64,000 nt of DNA from assembly GCF_945859685.1 (NCBI RefSeq), contig NC_079147.1, positions 195,345,174 to 195,409,173 of the forward strand, given 5' to 3'. Position 1 is the first letter of the stretch, and each line of letters opens with the position of its first letter. Under the pieces are notes generated by a model. That model was not told the origin of the DNA. It worked only from the letters and a program-made list of their open reading frames with translations, and made no database searches. The stretch comes from Eupeodes corollae. Lineage: Eukaryota; Arthropoda; Insecta; Diptera; Syrphidae. Positions 44,296 to 56,149 of the stretch are shown here, piece after piece. The position numbers were made by a program, and so were the translations under genes.

Positions 44296-45290
44296 TCATC
44301 TGCCCAAAGGTTCTCTATTTTGTTGAGGTCAGGTGATTGGGGAGGCCAATCTTAAACAGAAATATTATTGACCCGAAACCACTCCTTAGCTTTTTTGCTG
44401 GTGTGCTTCGGGTCATTGTCTTGTTGAAAGACCCATCTGATTGGCATTTAATCCTCTGCGTAAGGCAGCATGGTTCCCTGAAGAATGTCAACGTAAACAT
44501 GCTGATCCATCACACCATTTATTCGGTATATGGGACCTACACCGTGGTATGAGAAGGAACCCCATACCATAATGCTAGAGCCACCATGTTTAACGGTCTT
44601 ACGCATATACCTAGGCACGTATTCAGCATTTGGTGGGCGTCGCACATATTCACGAGAACCAGGGCTGCCATACAAAACGATTTTGCCAATCCTGAAGGGG
44701 CCTGAATTCTTTTGGCAATGTGTTTTTTTTTTTTGTCAAAAGTGGAACTTTTCTGGAGCTTCTGGCGTTGAGATTATTTCTTCTTAAAATTCTTTTAAAT
44801 GTTTCTACACTTGCATTCAAATTTAATTCTTTTTTTTATCTCAGTAGCAGGCAAGTGGGGTAAGGCTTTCGAGCATCTTACAATTCTCCTTCAGAAAGAA
44901 GTTGGCGAATGACTCGGCGTTTCTCCGGAGTGCAGTGTTTACTACGGCCCATACTGTAAGTGTATCTGAGTATAAATATGATAATACAATGAGGCATTGA
45001 AAGCTTACCTTGAAACTTGAGATAATTATAATTTAAATGTGCACAGGATCAAAAAAAAATATACAAATACCATAAGCTTGTTAAAACTGCTATTATTTTG
45101 ACCGCTAAGAAATACACTTTAAGAGCATTCGAGTATCATTTGGGAAAAACCGTTATGTCATGGAATTTTTTTTTCCGGAAATGGAAGACAAAATGTTCTA
45201 GTACCAAAAAAGTAGTTAAAGAATGTAATTAATTGTTCATATATTGAATATATTAATAGGGAGGTTACACTGCTATTATTTTGACTGCAC
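44296..45290 (-). mobile_element. Tc1-like transposon (DD34E) inside the minisatellite
   Basis: The minus strand starts MGRSKHCTPEKRRVIRQLLS near 44950. It passes helix-turn-helix remnants to KTVKHGGSSIMVWGSFSYHG in the 44448-44675 frame, then QQDNDPKHTSKKAKEWF and WPPQSPDLNKIENLW (44300-44430), in one frame apart from two TAA stops. There are exactly 34 positions between the D of QQD and the E of IEN, as in Tc1. The terminal motif acactgctattattttgact with gcac ends at 45290, and a direct copy lies at 45085-45105. The left end is cut by the repeat at 44295. Confidence 0.85.
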
Positions 45291-46575
45291 TTTTTCTTCA
45301 AAAAATCAAATTTTTTGAAAAAAAATCAAATTTTTTGAAAAAAAAATCAAATTTTTTGAAAAAAAATCAAATTTTTTGAAAAAAAATCAAATTTTTTGAA
45401 AAAAAAATCAAATTTTTTGAAAAAAAATCAAATTTTTTGAAAAAAAATCAAATTTTTTGAAGAAAAATCAAATTTTTTGAAGAAAAATCAAATTTTTTGA
45501 AGAAAAATCAAATTTTTTGAAGAAAAATCAAATTTTTTGAAGAAAAATCAAATTTTTTGAAGAAAAATCAAATTTTTTGAAGAAAAATCAAATTTTTTGA
45601 AGAAAAATCAAATTTTTTGAAGAAAAATCAAATTTTTTGAAGAAAAATCAAATTTTTTGAAGAAAAATCAAATTTTTTGAAGAAAAATCAAATTTTTTGA
45701 AGAAAAATCAAATTTTTTGAAGAAAAATCAAATTTTTTGAAGAAAAATCAAATTTTTTGAAGAAAAATACAATTTTTTGAAGAAAAATACAATTTTTTGA
45801 AGAAAAATACAATTTTTTGAAGAAAAATACAATTTTTTGAAGAAAAATACAATTTTTTGAAGAAAAATACAATTTTTTGAAGAAAAATCAAATTTTTTGA
45901 AGAAAAATCAAATTTTTTGAAGAAAAATCAAATTTTTTGAAGAAAAATCAAATTTTTTGAAGAAAAATCAAATTTTTTGAAGAAAAATCAAATTTTTTGA
46001 AGAAAAATCAAATTTTTTGAAGAAAAATCAAATTTTTTGAAGAAAAATCAAATTTTTTGAAGAAAAATCAAATTTTTTGAAGAAAAATACAATTTTTTGA
46101 AGAAAAATCAAATTTTTTGAAGAAAAATCAAATTTTTTGAAGAAAAATCATAAAATTTTTTGCAGAAAAATCATACAATTTTTTGAAGAAAAATCATACA
46201 ATTTTTTGAAGAAAAATCATCAAATTTTTTGAAGAAAAATCATATTTTTTTAAGAAAAATCATATTTTTTGAAGAAAAATCATATTTTTTGAAGAAAAAT
46301 CATATTTTTTGAAGAAAAATCATATTTTTAGAAGAAAAATCATAAAATTTTTAGAAGAAAAATCATAAAATTTTTTGAAGAAAAATCATAAAATTTTTTG
46401 AAGAAAAATCATCAAATTTTTTGAAGAAAAATCATCAAATTTTTTGAAGAAAAATCAAATTTTTTGAAAAAAAATCATAAAATATTTTGAAAAAAAATCA
46501 TAAAATATTTTGAAAAAAAATCATAAAATATTTTGAAGAAAAATCATAAAATTTTTTGAAGAAAAATCATCAATT
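45291..46575. repeat. 20-bp minisatellite, right block
   Basis: This is the same unit as 43556-44295, about 63 copies. The first units next to the transposon read ttttttgaaaaaaaatcaaa; most of the middle is exact at 20 bp, with a run of tacaa units at 45770-45886. After about 46140 the units stretch to 22-24 bp (tcataaa, tcatcaaa) and decay. Edge decay with a uniform centre is typical of arrays kept alike by unequal exchange or slippage. Confidence 0.95.
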
Positions 46576-48429
46576 TAATTATAATACAATTTTTGGAGAA
46601 CAATTGACCTTTGTTAGAAATATGTTTAAACAGACTTTTTATATTTTAATTGAGAAAATGATAATTTTTTGGAAAAAAAAAATATTCTTCAAAACAAAAA
46701 ATCTTCAAAAGAAAAAACATATTTTTCGAAACATAAAATATCTTTTTGAGTAAAAAACAAACGCGATTAAAAAAAACTAAAAATAATTGTTTGTTAATTT
46801 TCCAATCAACATCTGCAATTTGGCAGTAATGCGTTTTATATTTTTATTTGCGTGTTTTTTTCTTTTGTCTTGCTGTCATTTTGACACAAAGATGGATGCT
46901 CTTAAAGTTAAATGACATTGGAATTCTTTCAAAAACAATAAAAAACAAAAAAATAATCACCCAACCATAATGGATTGTGTCTTACCCAGACCGAAACCAC
47001 ATTGCATTATATTTGTCCAACAATTAAATTAACTCTTTATAATTGCTACGTTGCGTTGTTGGATTCATCTTTCATTAAGATACAAATACAAAAAAGTAAG
47101 AAATTGTTTAAAAAACTTTTGAGAACTTTGTCTTGAGACCATCAAAATGTTGAAATTCAAATAATAAAGTCATAAACCAAACCCCAACATCATCAGAACT
47201 GGAACCATCTTTAACAATACAGGCGAACAAAAAAATTGTATCTCAAACGAACACGACTATTGCCGTTCATGCTTTGATGAGCTGAGGTATAAAATTAAAT
47301 TAAATCCAGAAGCATGAAATACTAAAAAGATGGGACACTTCATATTCATCATCATCATCATCACGGAGCTGTTATCAACCTACAGCTAACATTTTTTTTA
47401 ATTTTTGAAAACCATGGCGACATCTTCTCTCCAGATGTGAATGTACAAGTACATATTTGGTTTTTCGGCCTTAAAATCTCGTGACGTCTCGGCTTCTCAC
47501 ATCGGACTTGAAGAATCACAAAAAAAATTGCAACTTCCATCGCAGAGTGTCACATAAATTTCTCAACAATTTTTCCCCTTCGACGATTTTATATCCAAGG
47601 GTTTCATTACACTGACTTTGAAAGTGAGATGTGATTAGCAAGTTTTTTTCTTTTTCTTCTCAATTTTATGTGATTTTGAAATTCACAGTCCAAAGCGGTT
47701 ATGTGCGTGCTTGCATTTTTTGAAAGTGTTTCACTTGAAAGAATTTTGTGTTTTTGCTTCTGTCTTTTCTCATTATTTTATTGTTTTAAATTAAAGAAAT
47801 ACATAATTTAATAAGTTTTTTATTTGGTTTTCTTTATTTCAAATGTTCTTTCATTTGAGACAGCAAATTTACCACATGATTGATTTCAATTAGAAAGAAT
47901 AAATAACAATACTACAAAGAAGTTTTTATGTTGTATGTTGATAGATGATATATATTCTTTTAAATCATTTTGTCCTCGCGTAAAAGATCAAACGCATTTT
48001 CTAAGATTGTTTTTTTTTCTTCCATGATTGTATTGATATTGATATATTTTCAAGGTTTAACAAATATCTGTTGTGAGATTCAATTTAAATTAGTATTGTT
48101 TCATTGGAATCATAAGCGAAAGAAATTTTTGTAACATTCACATTGAATTTGTTTTGATCTTACAACTTTCTAGTCAAATGGTTTAATTGGTTATTAACAA
48201 TTGTGTACAAAATTTCAAAGTCAGATGCTTTTTTGTTTGTAGAATTTACAAGACATTGAACTTTTTTAGTAGCATGACAATTCATAAAGACACCCATATT
48301 ACAGAATTCTGAGAATGAGCTAAAGTGACAGTTTCAATAATTGCTTAAACTTTTATTATTAATAGTTTCGACGGAAGAGAGTTCGACAAGTTCGATTCTT
48401 TATTTGAAACGTTAGATTGGTCCATGACA
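46576..48429. other. Unassigned, partly GC-richer non-coding DNA
   Basis: There is no recognised element. Positions 47180-47620 are somewhat GC-richer and hold a CAT microsatellite (tcatcatcatcatcatcac near 47349), with no exon that I can support. Confidence 0.35.
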
Positions 48430-49595
48430 TTTACTTTTTGAAGATAATTTCATTTAAATGTTGACCGCGGCTGCGTCTTAGGTGGTCCATTCGGAAAGTC
48501 CAATTTTGGGTAACTTTTTCGAGCATTTCGGCCGGAATAGCCCGAATTTCTTCGGAAATGTTGTCTTCCAAAGCTTGGAATAGTTGCTGGCTTATTTGTG
48601 TAGACTTTAGACTTGACGTAGCCCCACAAAAAATAGTCTAAAGGCGTCAAATCGCATGATCTTGGTGGCCAACTTACCGGTCCATTCCTTGAGATGAATT
48701 GTTCTCCGAAGTTTTCCCTCAAAATGGCCATGGAATCGCGAGCTGTGTGGCATGTAGCGCCATCTTGTTGAAACCACGTGTCAACCAAGTTCAGTTCTTC
48801 CATTTTTGGCAACAAAAAGTTTGTTAGCATTGAACGATAGCGATCGCCATTCACCGTAACGTTGCGTCCAACAGCATCTTTGAAAAAATACGGTCCAATG
48901 ATTCCACCAGCGTACAAACCACACCAAACAGTGCATTTTTCGGGATGCATGGGCAGTTCTTGAACGGCTTCTGGTTGCTCTTCACTCCAAATGCGGCAAT
49001 TTTGCTTATTTGCGTAGCCATTCAACCAGAAATGAGCCTCATCGCTGAACAAAATTTGTCGATAAAAAAGCGGATTTTCTGCCAACTTTTCTAGGGCCCA
49101 TTCACTGAAAATTCGACGTTGTGGCAGATCGTTCGGCTTCAGTTCTTGCACGAGCTGTATTTTATACGGTTTTACACCAAGATCTTTGCGTAAAATCTTC
49201 CTTGTGGTCGAATAACACAAACCCAATTGCTGCGAACGGCGACGAATCGACATTTCACGGTCTTCAGCAACACTTTTAGAAACAGACGCAATATTCTCTT
49301 CTGTACGCACTGTACGCATTCGTGTGGTTGGTTTAATGTCCAATAAAGTAAACTGAGTGCGAAACTTGATTATGTAGACCATAAATCGGACGTAAAGCGC
49401 GAAACACATTTCGAACCGAACACTGATTTTGGTAATAAAATTCAATGATTTGCAAGCGTTTCTCGTTAGTAGGTCTATTCATGATGAAATGTCAAAGCAT
49501 ACTGAACATCTTTCTCTTTGACACCATGTCTGAAATCCCGCGTGATCTGTCAAATACTAATGCATGAAAATCCTAACCTCAAAAAAATCACCCTT
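48430..49595 (-). mobile_element. Mariner-type transposon, best preserved copy
   Basis: The right end is aaaaaaatcaccctt ending at 49595 before TA. This is the same terminal sequence, inverted, as agagggtgattttttaaaag at 13815 and aaaggtgatatttag at 32489. The left terminus was not recognised and the boundary given is approximate. The transposase covers nearly all of the element. It is the reference used here for the other copies of the group. Confidence 0.75.
48450..49482 (-). pseudogene. Mariner-type transposase, two frameshifts
   Basis: The likely start is the ATG at 49482-49480 (MNRPTNEKRLQIIEFYYQNQ), an N-terminal helix-turn-helix. A frame change near 49370 leads into a 331-codon frame. 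Residues of that frame are the linker RTEENIASVSKSV (46-58), SIRRRSQQLGL second helix-turn-helix (66-76), D135 in LFSDEAHFW, WCGLYAGGIIGPYFFKDAV (174-192), D228 in WFQQDGATCHTA and D265 in RSCDLTPLDYFLWGYVKSK. There are 36 residues between the last two aspartates. After residue 287 the frame slips, because DHLRRS-like C-terminal residues appear only in another frame. The catalytic triad is intact, but the protein is broken at both ends. Confidence 0.85.
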
Positions 49596-49597
49596 TA

Positions 49598-49789
49598 TTA
49601 CCGAAATCGCAACCCTTTCGCAATCCTTATAATTTCGCCTACATCATAACTTTCTTCAATAGGAACACTTCCTGTAAACTTTAGTTTCTCCAAAATGTCA
49701 GCTGTCAGAAAGGTGACCGGGAATAGCCAGAAAACTATAGTTAGTCTAACATAAAGTAATATGCAAGTACTAACGAATTGGGTTGAACA
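49598..49789. other. Short spacer
   Basis: No feature is recognised. Confidence 0.4.
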
Positions 49790-50706
49790 AAACAATATGA
49801 TCAGTAAATACCAAGCTGGCTTCCGTTCAAACCTTTCAACTATTAATCAGATCAATGTGTTATGTACTGTGTCCAAGTGAAGTTAATAAGTTAAACATTC
49901 GACACAGTCAGTCAGTCAAACTTTCAGTAATAGGTTTATCAACGAAATTCATAAAATTCTATGAGAAGATGCTTCAGAACAATATTGGATCTGTCCAAGA
50001 TGGATCAAACAAATCGAAAGACTTCAAATGTCAAACAGGCGTTCCTCAAGGTTGTGATTTAAGTCCTTTGTTATTTTTTTGTATTTATTAATGATGTTGA
50101 AAATCACATACAAGGAGGTACTACGACATGATGATGTTCATATTAAGGTCCTCTTTTATGCAGGCCAACTCGTTATCATGTCAGATACTTTACAGCTTCA
50201 AGTTGATAAGTTACAAAAGTACTGTTATTGTTGGGCTCTCAAAATAAAATCTCGAAGTCTAAAATTTTGATTTTCAGTTGTGGTCTAATTTTTAGGTGAA
50301 AAAAATGTTTTGAAAGTGTCCAACGCTACAGTAAAAAGGTGCCTCCGCTATGATAATGAAATAAGAGGTTATGAACATTTTGAAGGACTAGAAAATGTTC
50401 AATGATATTTTTTCAAACGAATTTTAAGGATACCTAAAGACACCTCTGATTATGCTATCTATACGGAGTCTGGCTCACCTTACATTTGTCTAAACAAAAT
50501 TTAAGGTAAATCCAGATTAAATTATGATGGTAATGAGTCCATTGAACCTAAACTTTCAGAAACAAATTTTTAGGATAAGTTTTGGTAGTGGTTACAGCCC
50601 TGTCAAAAATTGGTATGAACTAGCTGTTTTGAATGAGTTTCCGATCACATTGCGAGGTTATATCAGAATTGTCAATCAGTGTTTTTCGAAAATTAAGTCT
50701 TACTGT
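49790..50706 (+). mobile_element. Non-LTR retrotransposon RT fragment (GVPQGCDLSP family)
   Basis: Plus-strand frames read KYQAGFRSNLSTINQI (49810-49860), FKCQTGVPQGCDLSPLLFFL (50020-50085), FINDVENHIQGGTTT, then VLFYAGQLVIMSDTLQLQVD (50145-50205), where the usual YADD box is YAGQ. LQKYCYCWALKIKS follows, and RIPKDTSDYAIYTESGSP lies near 50430-50480. These are RT palm, active site and thumb of a lineage distinct from the others in the window; exact clade unknown. The active-site aspartates are lost, and the frames are broken. A LOA-like 3' end is inserted directly after it. Confidence 0.6.
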
Positions 50707-50709
50707 CTA

Positions 50710-51151
50710 GGTTAGGTTAGGTTATAGTGGTGGTCCAAGATAGAAACGAACACTCTTAGACCAGTTTAATAACCCATTGTGATACCACATGAACCTTGAG
50801 GCTTTCTCCTAAGCTCAATGGAACCAGCTTGAGTCCCTTAAGAAACGTAAAAGGCTGATTATACCGATATGATTTAGATCGTTTAGATCGTTAAAGAAGA
50901 ATTCTCCTAGGTAATTCTTGGGTTTTCGAGCCAGAGCAGGGCAGGTGCAGAGAAGATGAAGAACCGTTTCTTCCTCTTCGATACAGCTTCTGCAAAAGTC
51001 ATTTGACAACACTCCTAGTCTCGTGGCGTGCTCTCCTATTAGACGGTGTCCGGTTATGACACCTGTTATCGAGCTTATATGCGATCTGCTTAGAGACCAA
51101 GCATCTTGAAATTTTTAAATCCAGTGTTGGCCAGATGTTTTTTGTGACTTG
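50710..51151 (-). mobile_element. LOA-like retrotransposon 3' end with TSD
   Basis: The minus strand carries the C-terminal region LSNDFCRSCIEEEETVLHLL…CTCPALARKPKNYLGEFFFN (50815-51012) and the (TAACC)n tail at 50711-50727. The direct repeat actgtcta(g) lies at 50702-50710 and 51152-51160. Removal leaves one copy of the target. The family is that of 4627-4990 and 18743-20955. Confidence 0.8.
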
Positions 51152-51160
51152 ACTGTCTAG

Positions 51161-51679
51161 GTGAAAATAATTATTTGAAAGATGAGTTTTCAGTTTCAGA
51201 AATTAACATGATTTTCAAAGTCAGAACTAAAATACTAGAATTCAATTATAAAAAGTAAAAATCTGATTCAAATAATGTTTCTTCGCCTAAAACCTTGATT
51301 AGAATGAAAATATCATACATTTTAAAGATTTATGTCCAAAACCCGAAGACTCCTTTTTAACGCAAGTTATTTGGTATTATGAGTGGTGATCGTTGTTGGA
51401 AACCTATTAGATGATATGTTGAATTTAAAAATGTCGATAATGTAGTTCGCACTGATTTCAAAACAAATCTGAATTTGATTTAAAGTAAATTGAAATAAAA
51501 ACAAAGTTTACAGTGGGAAGTTCAAAAATGTAAGTTAAGTCTATCAAAATGAATATTTAATTGGCTTTAGAATTTTTTTAAATGGTCATCTAAGTCTCTT
51601 AAATAAAAAAATGCAATGGACTTCATCTTTTATTAAATTTTAATATCATGAAATAAATAAATAAAATTATAATTCACTT
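51161..51679. other. AT-rich unassigned DNA
   Basis: Nothing recognised. Confidence 0.4.
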
Positions 51680-51870
51680 TCTCAGTTTTTTGTTTTTCCT
51701 TTTTTACTAAATTATGTGACATTTAGATGTCAGAAAATGACAACGGCGATAGCATAGTTTAAAAATGATAAAGTAGTCTTAGGAATCTACAATGTAGTTC
51801 ATTCGGCGAATTCACTAATTAAGTTTACAACGAATTCGAATGGTCTGTGAAAGTTCATAGAATTCTGTAA
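51680..51870. repeat. Dispersed repeat, copy 2 (partner at 23386-23590)
   Basis: It contains gacatttagatgtcagaaaa, tgacaacggcgat, aaatgataaagtagt and catagaattctgtaat, in the same order as in copy 1. It is non-coding. No termini were found. Confidence 0.55.
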
Positions 51871-52639
51871 TCGATATGATTAAAAAAATATATTAAATCC
51901 ATGTATAATAATTAGTTTTTACTTTAATGTTGACATTAAAATGTATTTCCCCAGATCAAGTTTAGACCTATGTTACTTTTTCATTGATTTCAGCTGAGTA
52001 AATATTGTTAAACATACAACATTCTACATTTGAATGTCAATTCGTCGATCACATTGAAATGTCTCATTATCTTAATCACTATATTACATTTTGATTGATA
52101 TCAATGAAATGATAAGTATTTATGTAAAACACCTGTTTAAACCACAACTGAAACTATTACCCAATAATTTAGCTTTCAAACGTTTTGACGACTAAAACAC
52201 TCTCATTACTAAACAAAATTCAGTAAATTTTGTATAAGCTGCAATTTCATTATGATTATTAAATAATAACTTATCACTAACATAATAACAAAACTATCAA
52301 CAAAATAATCTTAACAGCAGCCAAAGAGCATTAAAACGAAAAGTATTTATTAAAATAAAAAATTAAAGTTGAATTTATAAAATACTTTTAATATAAGTAA
52401 AACCACAGTGTCGCAGTCACATCTAACCGCAAAGTTATTTTAGCACGTGGCAAACTTTCTCAGTAATACACTCCACATCGATTGATTAACTATGGTATAT
52501 TCTCACGTTTTGAATCGGGCAATACTTTTTTTTTTGTGAGTTGGTCTTTTTGACAGCTTTTACTTGATTTGGTTTATAATAGACTTACTCTTAAAAAACA
52601 TTTGCAAATCATGAAATATTACTAAAGGAAACTTTTGGT
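51871..52639. other. AT-rich unassigned DNA
   Basis: Nothing recognised. Confidence 0.4.
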
Positions 52640-52885
52640 AGGTGTCGCATCGTGGCCCGTGGCCTCTAAGATCGTGCAATTCAACACAGCTTTAATTTGG
52701 TGAGGTTATTTGAAGTCACTTTTCTACGGAAATCAGCCCAAAAATATTGACGCTTTAGAAGAGAATATTCGACACGTTTAGGCAAACAAATGGCCCCTAT
52801 TAGTAAAATGGTCCAAAATTATATCTCTAGGCCGGAGTTTATACGATCCAGTGGCCACTTGAACGAATTAGAATATAAAGAAGGG
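52640..52885 (+). mobile_element. Mariner transposase C-terminal fragment
   Basis: Frames read WPVASKIVQFNTALIW (degenerate WPPRSCDLTPLDYFLW), then GYLKSLFYGNQPKNIDALEENIRHV, which matches the region after the third catalytic aspartate in mariner-type transposases. The aspartate itself is altered. There is no N-terminal part and no TIR. It adjoins a minus-strand retrotransposon fragment at 52890. Confidence 0.6.
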
Positions 52886-52889
52886 GTTT

Positions 52890-53270
52890 GAAAGGATATT
52901 TTGGTACGCATTGTATCTTAATTCTTGAATATTGCAGTGACAAGAAAGACCAAAGTGTGATAGAGCAATCTACATTCCCGGAGTTCGGCTAAATAAATAA
53001 TCTCCGTAGAATAATCGCATCCGAAGAAGAGGGTTGTGAATCTAATAAAAATGGGGAAGTGTCGATGGCATGACAGAGCCCTGGGGTAGACCAGCGTTTA
53101 TTTAGTAGGTGTCAGAAATTTCTAATCTAATGGAAGATGTCTTAAACACCAATTGTACGCTTTTTCGATAAGGGAGGTGGTATTGCATATCAGTAGAAAT
53201 GTGAGCGTTGTAGACCGTTCAATGTTGAACAATATTTCAAAACTCTAGTGCGTTGTAATGAAACAAAATA
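52890..53270 (-). mobile_element. Jockey-like retrotransposon fragment (SVLSPT family)
   Basis: The plus-strand text ttgaatattgcagtgac, cagagccctggggtagacca and tttttcgataaggga matches the 8030-8546, 39400-39560 and 58925-59170 copies of the same family. On the minus strand, the piece with ccctggggtag reads as a degenerate GVPQG motif. It is internally deleted and has no open frame. Confidence 0.55.
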
Positions 53271-55241
53271 GTATAATCTCGTTTTCAATATTTATAAATT
53301 ATTGTTCAACAATATATTCAAGTTCGTATCGCTAAATATGACATATTGTAAGCTGTTAACTGTCATTTTTGTTAGGTTTAGCATTTATTTTATTTTAGAA
53401 CTCCCTCAAGCTTCATAACTTCGTTGAAATTATATTGAACAAATTTATGTTCGTTGGATCTATTAAACGATCGTAGAGTGTATATTTATATTCTTAAAGG
53501 TATTTCGCTTTTACACCTTAAAACATGCAACTGTCATGTTAATTTTCTATTATAGAATGTGTCAATTTTTAGAAGTACTTATGTATTCCTATAATAGTTG
53601 AATATTTTAGTTATTCTTTTCAGTTAAATTCAAATTAATATTTTATTTTATCATTGCAAACAAAAAAACAGATGATTGTTATAAATATTTAATCTTATAA
53701 ATGTCAAATTAATTCACAACACATGACTGTTGTCAACAGGGTGCTGGGTGCGATGATTTGTACGTATAAAATAATACGTTGGTTTTAAGAAAATGAACAT
53801 AAAATTAAAAAAGTATCGTAATGCCCATTTCGGAATGTTTCGCAACAAAATACTTAGAAGTAACATCTGATTTTCTTTTCTTCCTTTAAAATATAAATTT
53901 GTATTCTGAAAAGATTTTTTGATTGTCTAATTTAATTTGATATCAAGTGACGACAGTGATATGTGACATAAGTTTATCATGTGCACAACACTGTAAGAAA
54001 TATATTATGTTGATGTGATTCATGGAAGTGGCATGCTTTGACAATGAACACCTTTTTTCTAAAACAAACTAATAAGAGACTTAAAAATGAATGCAATGGA
54101 TCCAAAAATTATTTCTCAGCGGGAGTTTCCTATTTATATGAATATGAATAATTAAATGTTTAAAAAATAACAAAACTAATAGGAAATGAATAAAATTATA
54201 ACCGAGCACTTTGTTGATGAATAAAATGACTCATTAATTAAAATTAATAAAATGTTGATTTTAATGGAAACAAAAATCATTGTTCAAAATTCAAAACTGG
54301 GGTTTCTGACGTATAATTGTTTTTGTTTTATTTATTGTAATTTATTCAAATTTAATAACGCATTTCAATTTGTTGATTTTTTTTTTAAACATGATAGAAA
54401 AAGAACATTTGATGTATTGACTCAAAACTCAATACAGTGGTCGATGATTCGAAATTAAAAATTAAATTTTAAAACAATTATACCCGAAACAAACAAATTA
54501 TGAATATTTCTGTGTCATTTTCCAGAAACAAATATAACTGCAAGCTTTTTTTTCGTTGAAAACTTCTTAACATAATAAAGTAATTACATATATTTTATTT
54601 ATCTGCATTAAACTGTTTTACTTATTTAAGCCTACTTAAAATGAATTGAAGTCAATTGTATTAACTAGAAAAAAGTACACGAGTATCTCCCTCTTTAACC
54701 GTTGTTTAAACAGCTGCGTTAAATTTGCCAGTAATACATTTCATAACTTGAAACCCACATTTTTAACAAAACAGAAAAAATAAATCGAAAAAGTTGAAAA
54801 AAAAAAAATGAATAAATGCAAAAACAATATTACTTATCAATCGAAACAAAAAAAAGGAAATAAATTATCAATTCTCGTAACAAAAAGACAACAAAATAAT
54901 ATAAAATAATATGAAAGTCCCAAAATGATCGTGCAGATGCTAAATATACAATAAAACATTGTTTCGTATCTGAAAAACAAGGTGACCATGTTTTAATAAA
55001 ATCAAAAATTATAAATAAGAAAATTTAATTGAAGACAATTTTAACTCTATTCATAAAAAGTTCAATTAAAATCTAGGACAAGTTGGTTACCTCTTAAATA
55101 CAAAAAAAAATACAGAAATACAAAAAGTTATAGAAAAAGTAATAAAAAAAAGAAAACTTCAAGAATGCAAAAGTTACTGTTTTTGAGTTCTTATTCCTGA
55201 GTAGCTACTCAGGTAGTTTTAAGATCATTTCATTTTCGAAG
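53271..55241. other. AT-rich unassigned DNA
   Basis: No feature supported. The open frame at 54252-54458 is AT-driven. Confidence 0.4.
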
Positions 55242-55252
55242 TAGTAGCTTTA

Positions 55253-55572
55253 CTAGTAGTGGTACCCGTGGCATGATGGTTAGTGCGTTGGACTGTCATG
55301 CTAGAGGTCTTGGGTTCGATCCCTGCCTATGCCATCTAAAGTCTTTTCACGGGTACTGCCTCTTGCGAGGAATTGACAAATTCTCCAAGAGTAACTATTG
55401 TCATGAAAAAGTGCTTTCTCAAAATTAGCCGTTCGGAGTCGGCATATAAACTGTAGGTCCCCTCCATTCCTGACAACATTACTCGCACACAGGAATGGTT
55501 AAGAGTTGTAAGTCACTAGGCCTTGGTTCTCAACGGACTGTCGCGCCACCCAATTTATTATTTTTTTTTATT
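55253..55572 (+). repeat. Full-length tRNA-derived SINE with 11-bp TSD
   Basis: The insert is flanked by tagtagcttta at 55242-55252 and 55573-55583. The tRNA-like head, from tggcatgatggttagtgcgt at 55270 to tatgcca near 55334, still pairs at its ends (tggcat with atgcca). It carries an A-box-like ggttagtgcgttgg and the B box ggttcgatccc at 55313. The anticodon-loop region ctgtcatg suggests descent from tRNA-Asp (GTC). The body holds gaattgacaa, cccctccattcct and ggactgtcgcgcc, and the tail is T-rich. Pol III transcription from the head is expected for the class. Confidence 0.85.
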
Positions 55573-55583
55573 TAGTAGCTTTA

Positions 55584-55854
55584 ATAATTTAATAAATTTA
55601 AAACAACTAAATAATTAAAACAAAATAAAATAAGTAATTTAATGTAAAATTTTTAAGCCTGACTATTAAAATTTCATAAATATTTAAAAATAATTACTTA
55701 ATTTGTAATACAAAAATAATAAAAACAATAAATCTTTAGAACAAAAAATCAAAAATCAAAAAATGCAGAACATATACAAATACAATTCTGTAAATTTATT
55801 TTTAAAACATTATTAAGAAAATTAAAAACATATACATATAAATCCTTCCAATGA
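55584..55854. other. A-rich spacer
   Basis: Low-complexity A/T sequence; nothing recognised. Confidence 0.4.
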
Positions 55855-56130
55855 AATAAAAATTTGTTCCGGTGTACCACAAGGTAGTCATATTGGTCCA
55901 TTTCTTTTTATTTTATTTATAAATGATTTACCGAATTGTATTAAAAAATCTAGATGTCTTTTATGAGCTGATGATCTAAAGATTTCTAGTTTTGTAATTT
56001 CTCTTTCATAAATGTGGTGTTTCATAAATGGTTTAAATTTGAATTTAAAAAAGTGTAGCATTGTTACGTTTTCTAAAATAAAGAATCCGATAGTTTTAGA
56101 TTACAAAATTGAGAATCAGTTGGCATTTTA
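55855..56130 (+). mobile_element. Non-LTR retrotransposon RT fragment (GSHLGP-like)
   Basis: The frame reads KICSGVPQGSHIGPFLFILF and INDLPNCIKKSRCLL, a stop in place of the residue before ADDL, then LKISSFVISLS and NLNLKKCSIVTFSKI. This covers the RT motif before the active site, the [FY]ADD box with a stop in place of F/Y, and the following helix. Fragment only. Confidence 0.65.
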
Positions 56131-56149
56131 AGTTCGAGAATTGTTGTCA

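Noticed and set aside
43556..46575. CRISPR-like array
   Set aside because: The units are directly adjacent with no unique spacers, in an animal-type genome; it is a minisatellite.
55270..55336. Functional tRNA gene
   Set aside because: The tRNA-like stretch has weak arms, is joined to a SINE body and lies inside an 11-bp target duplication.
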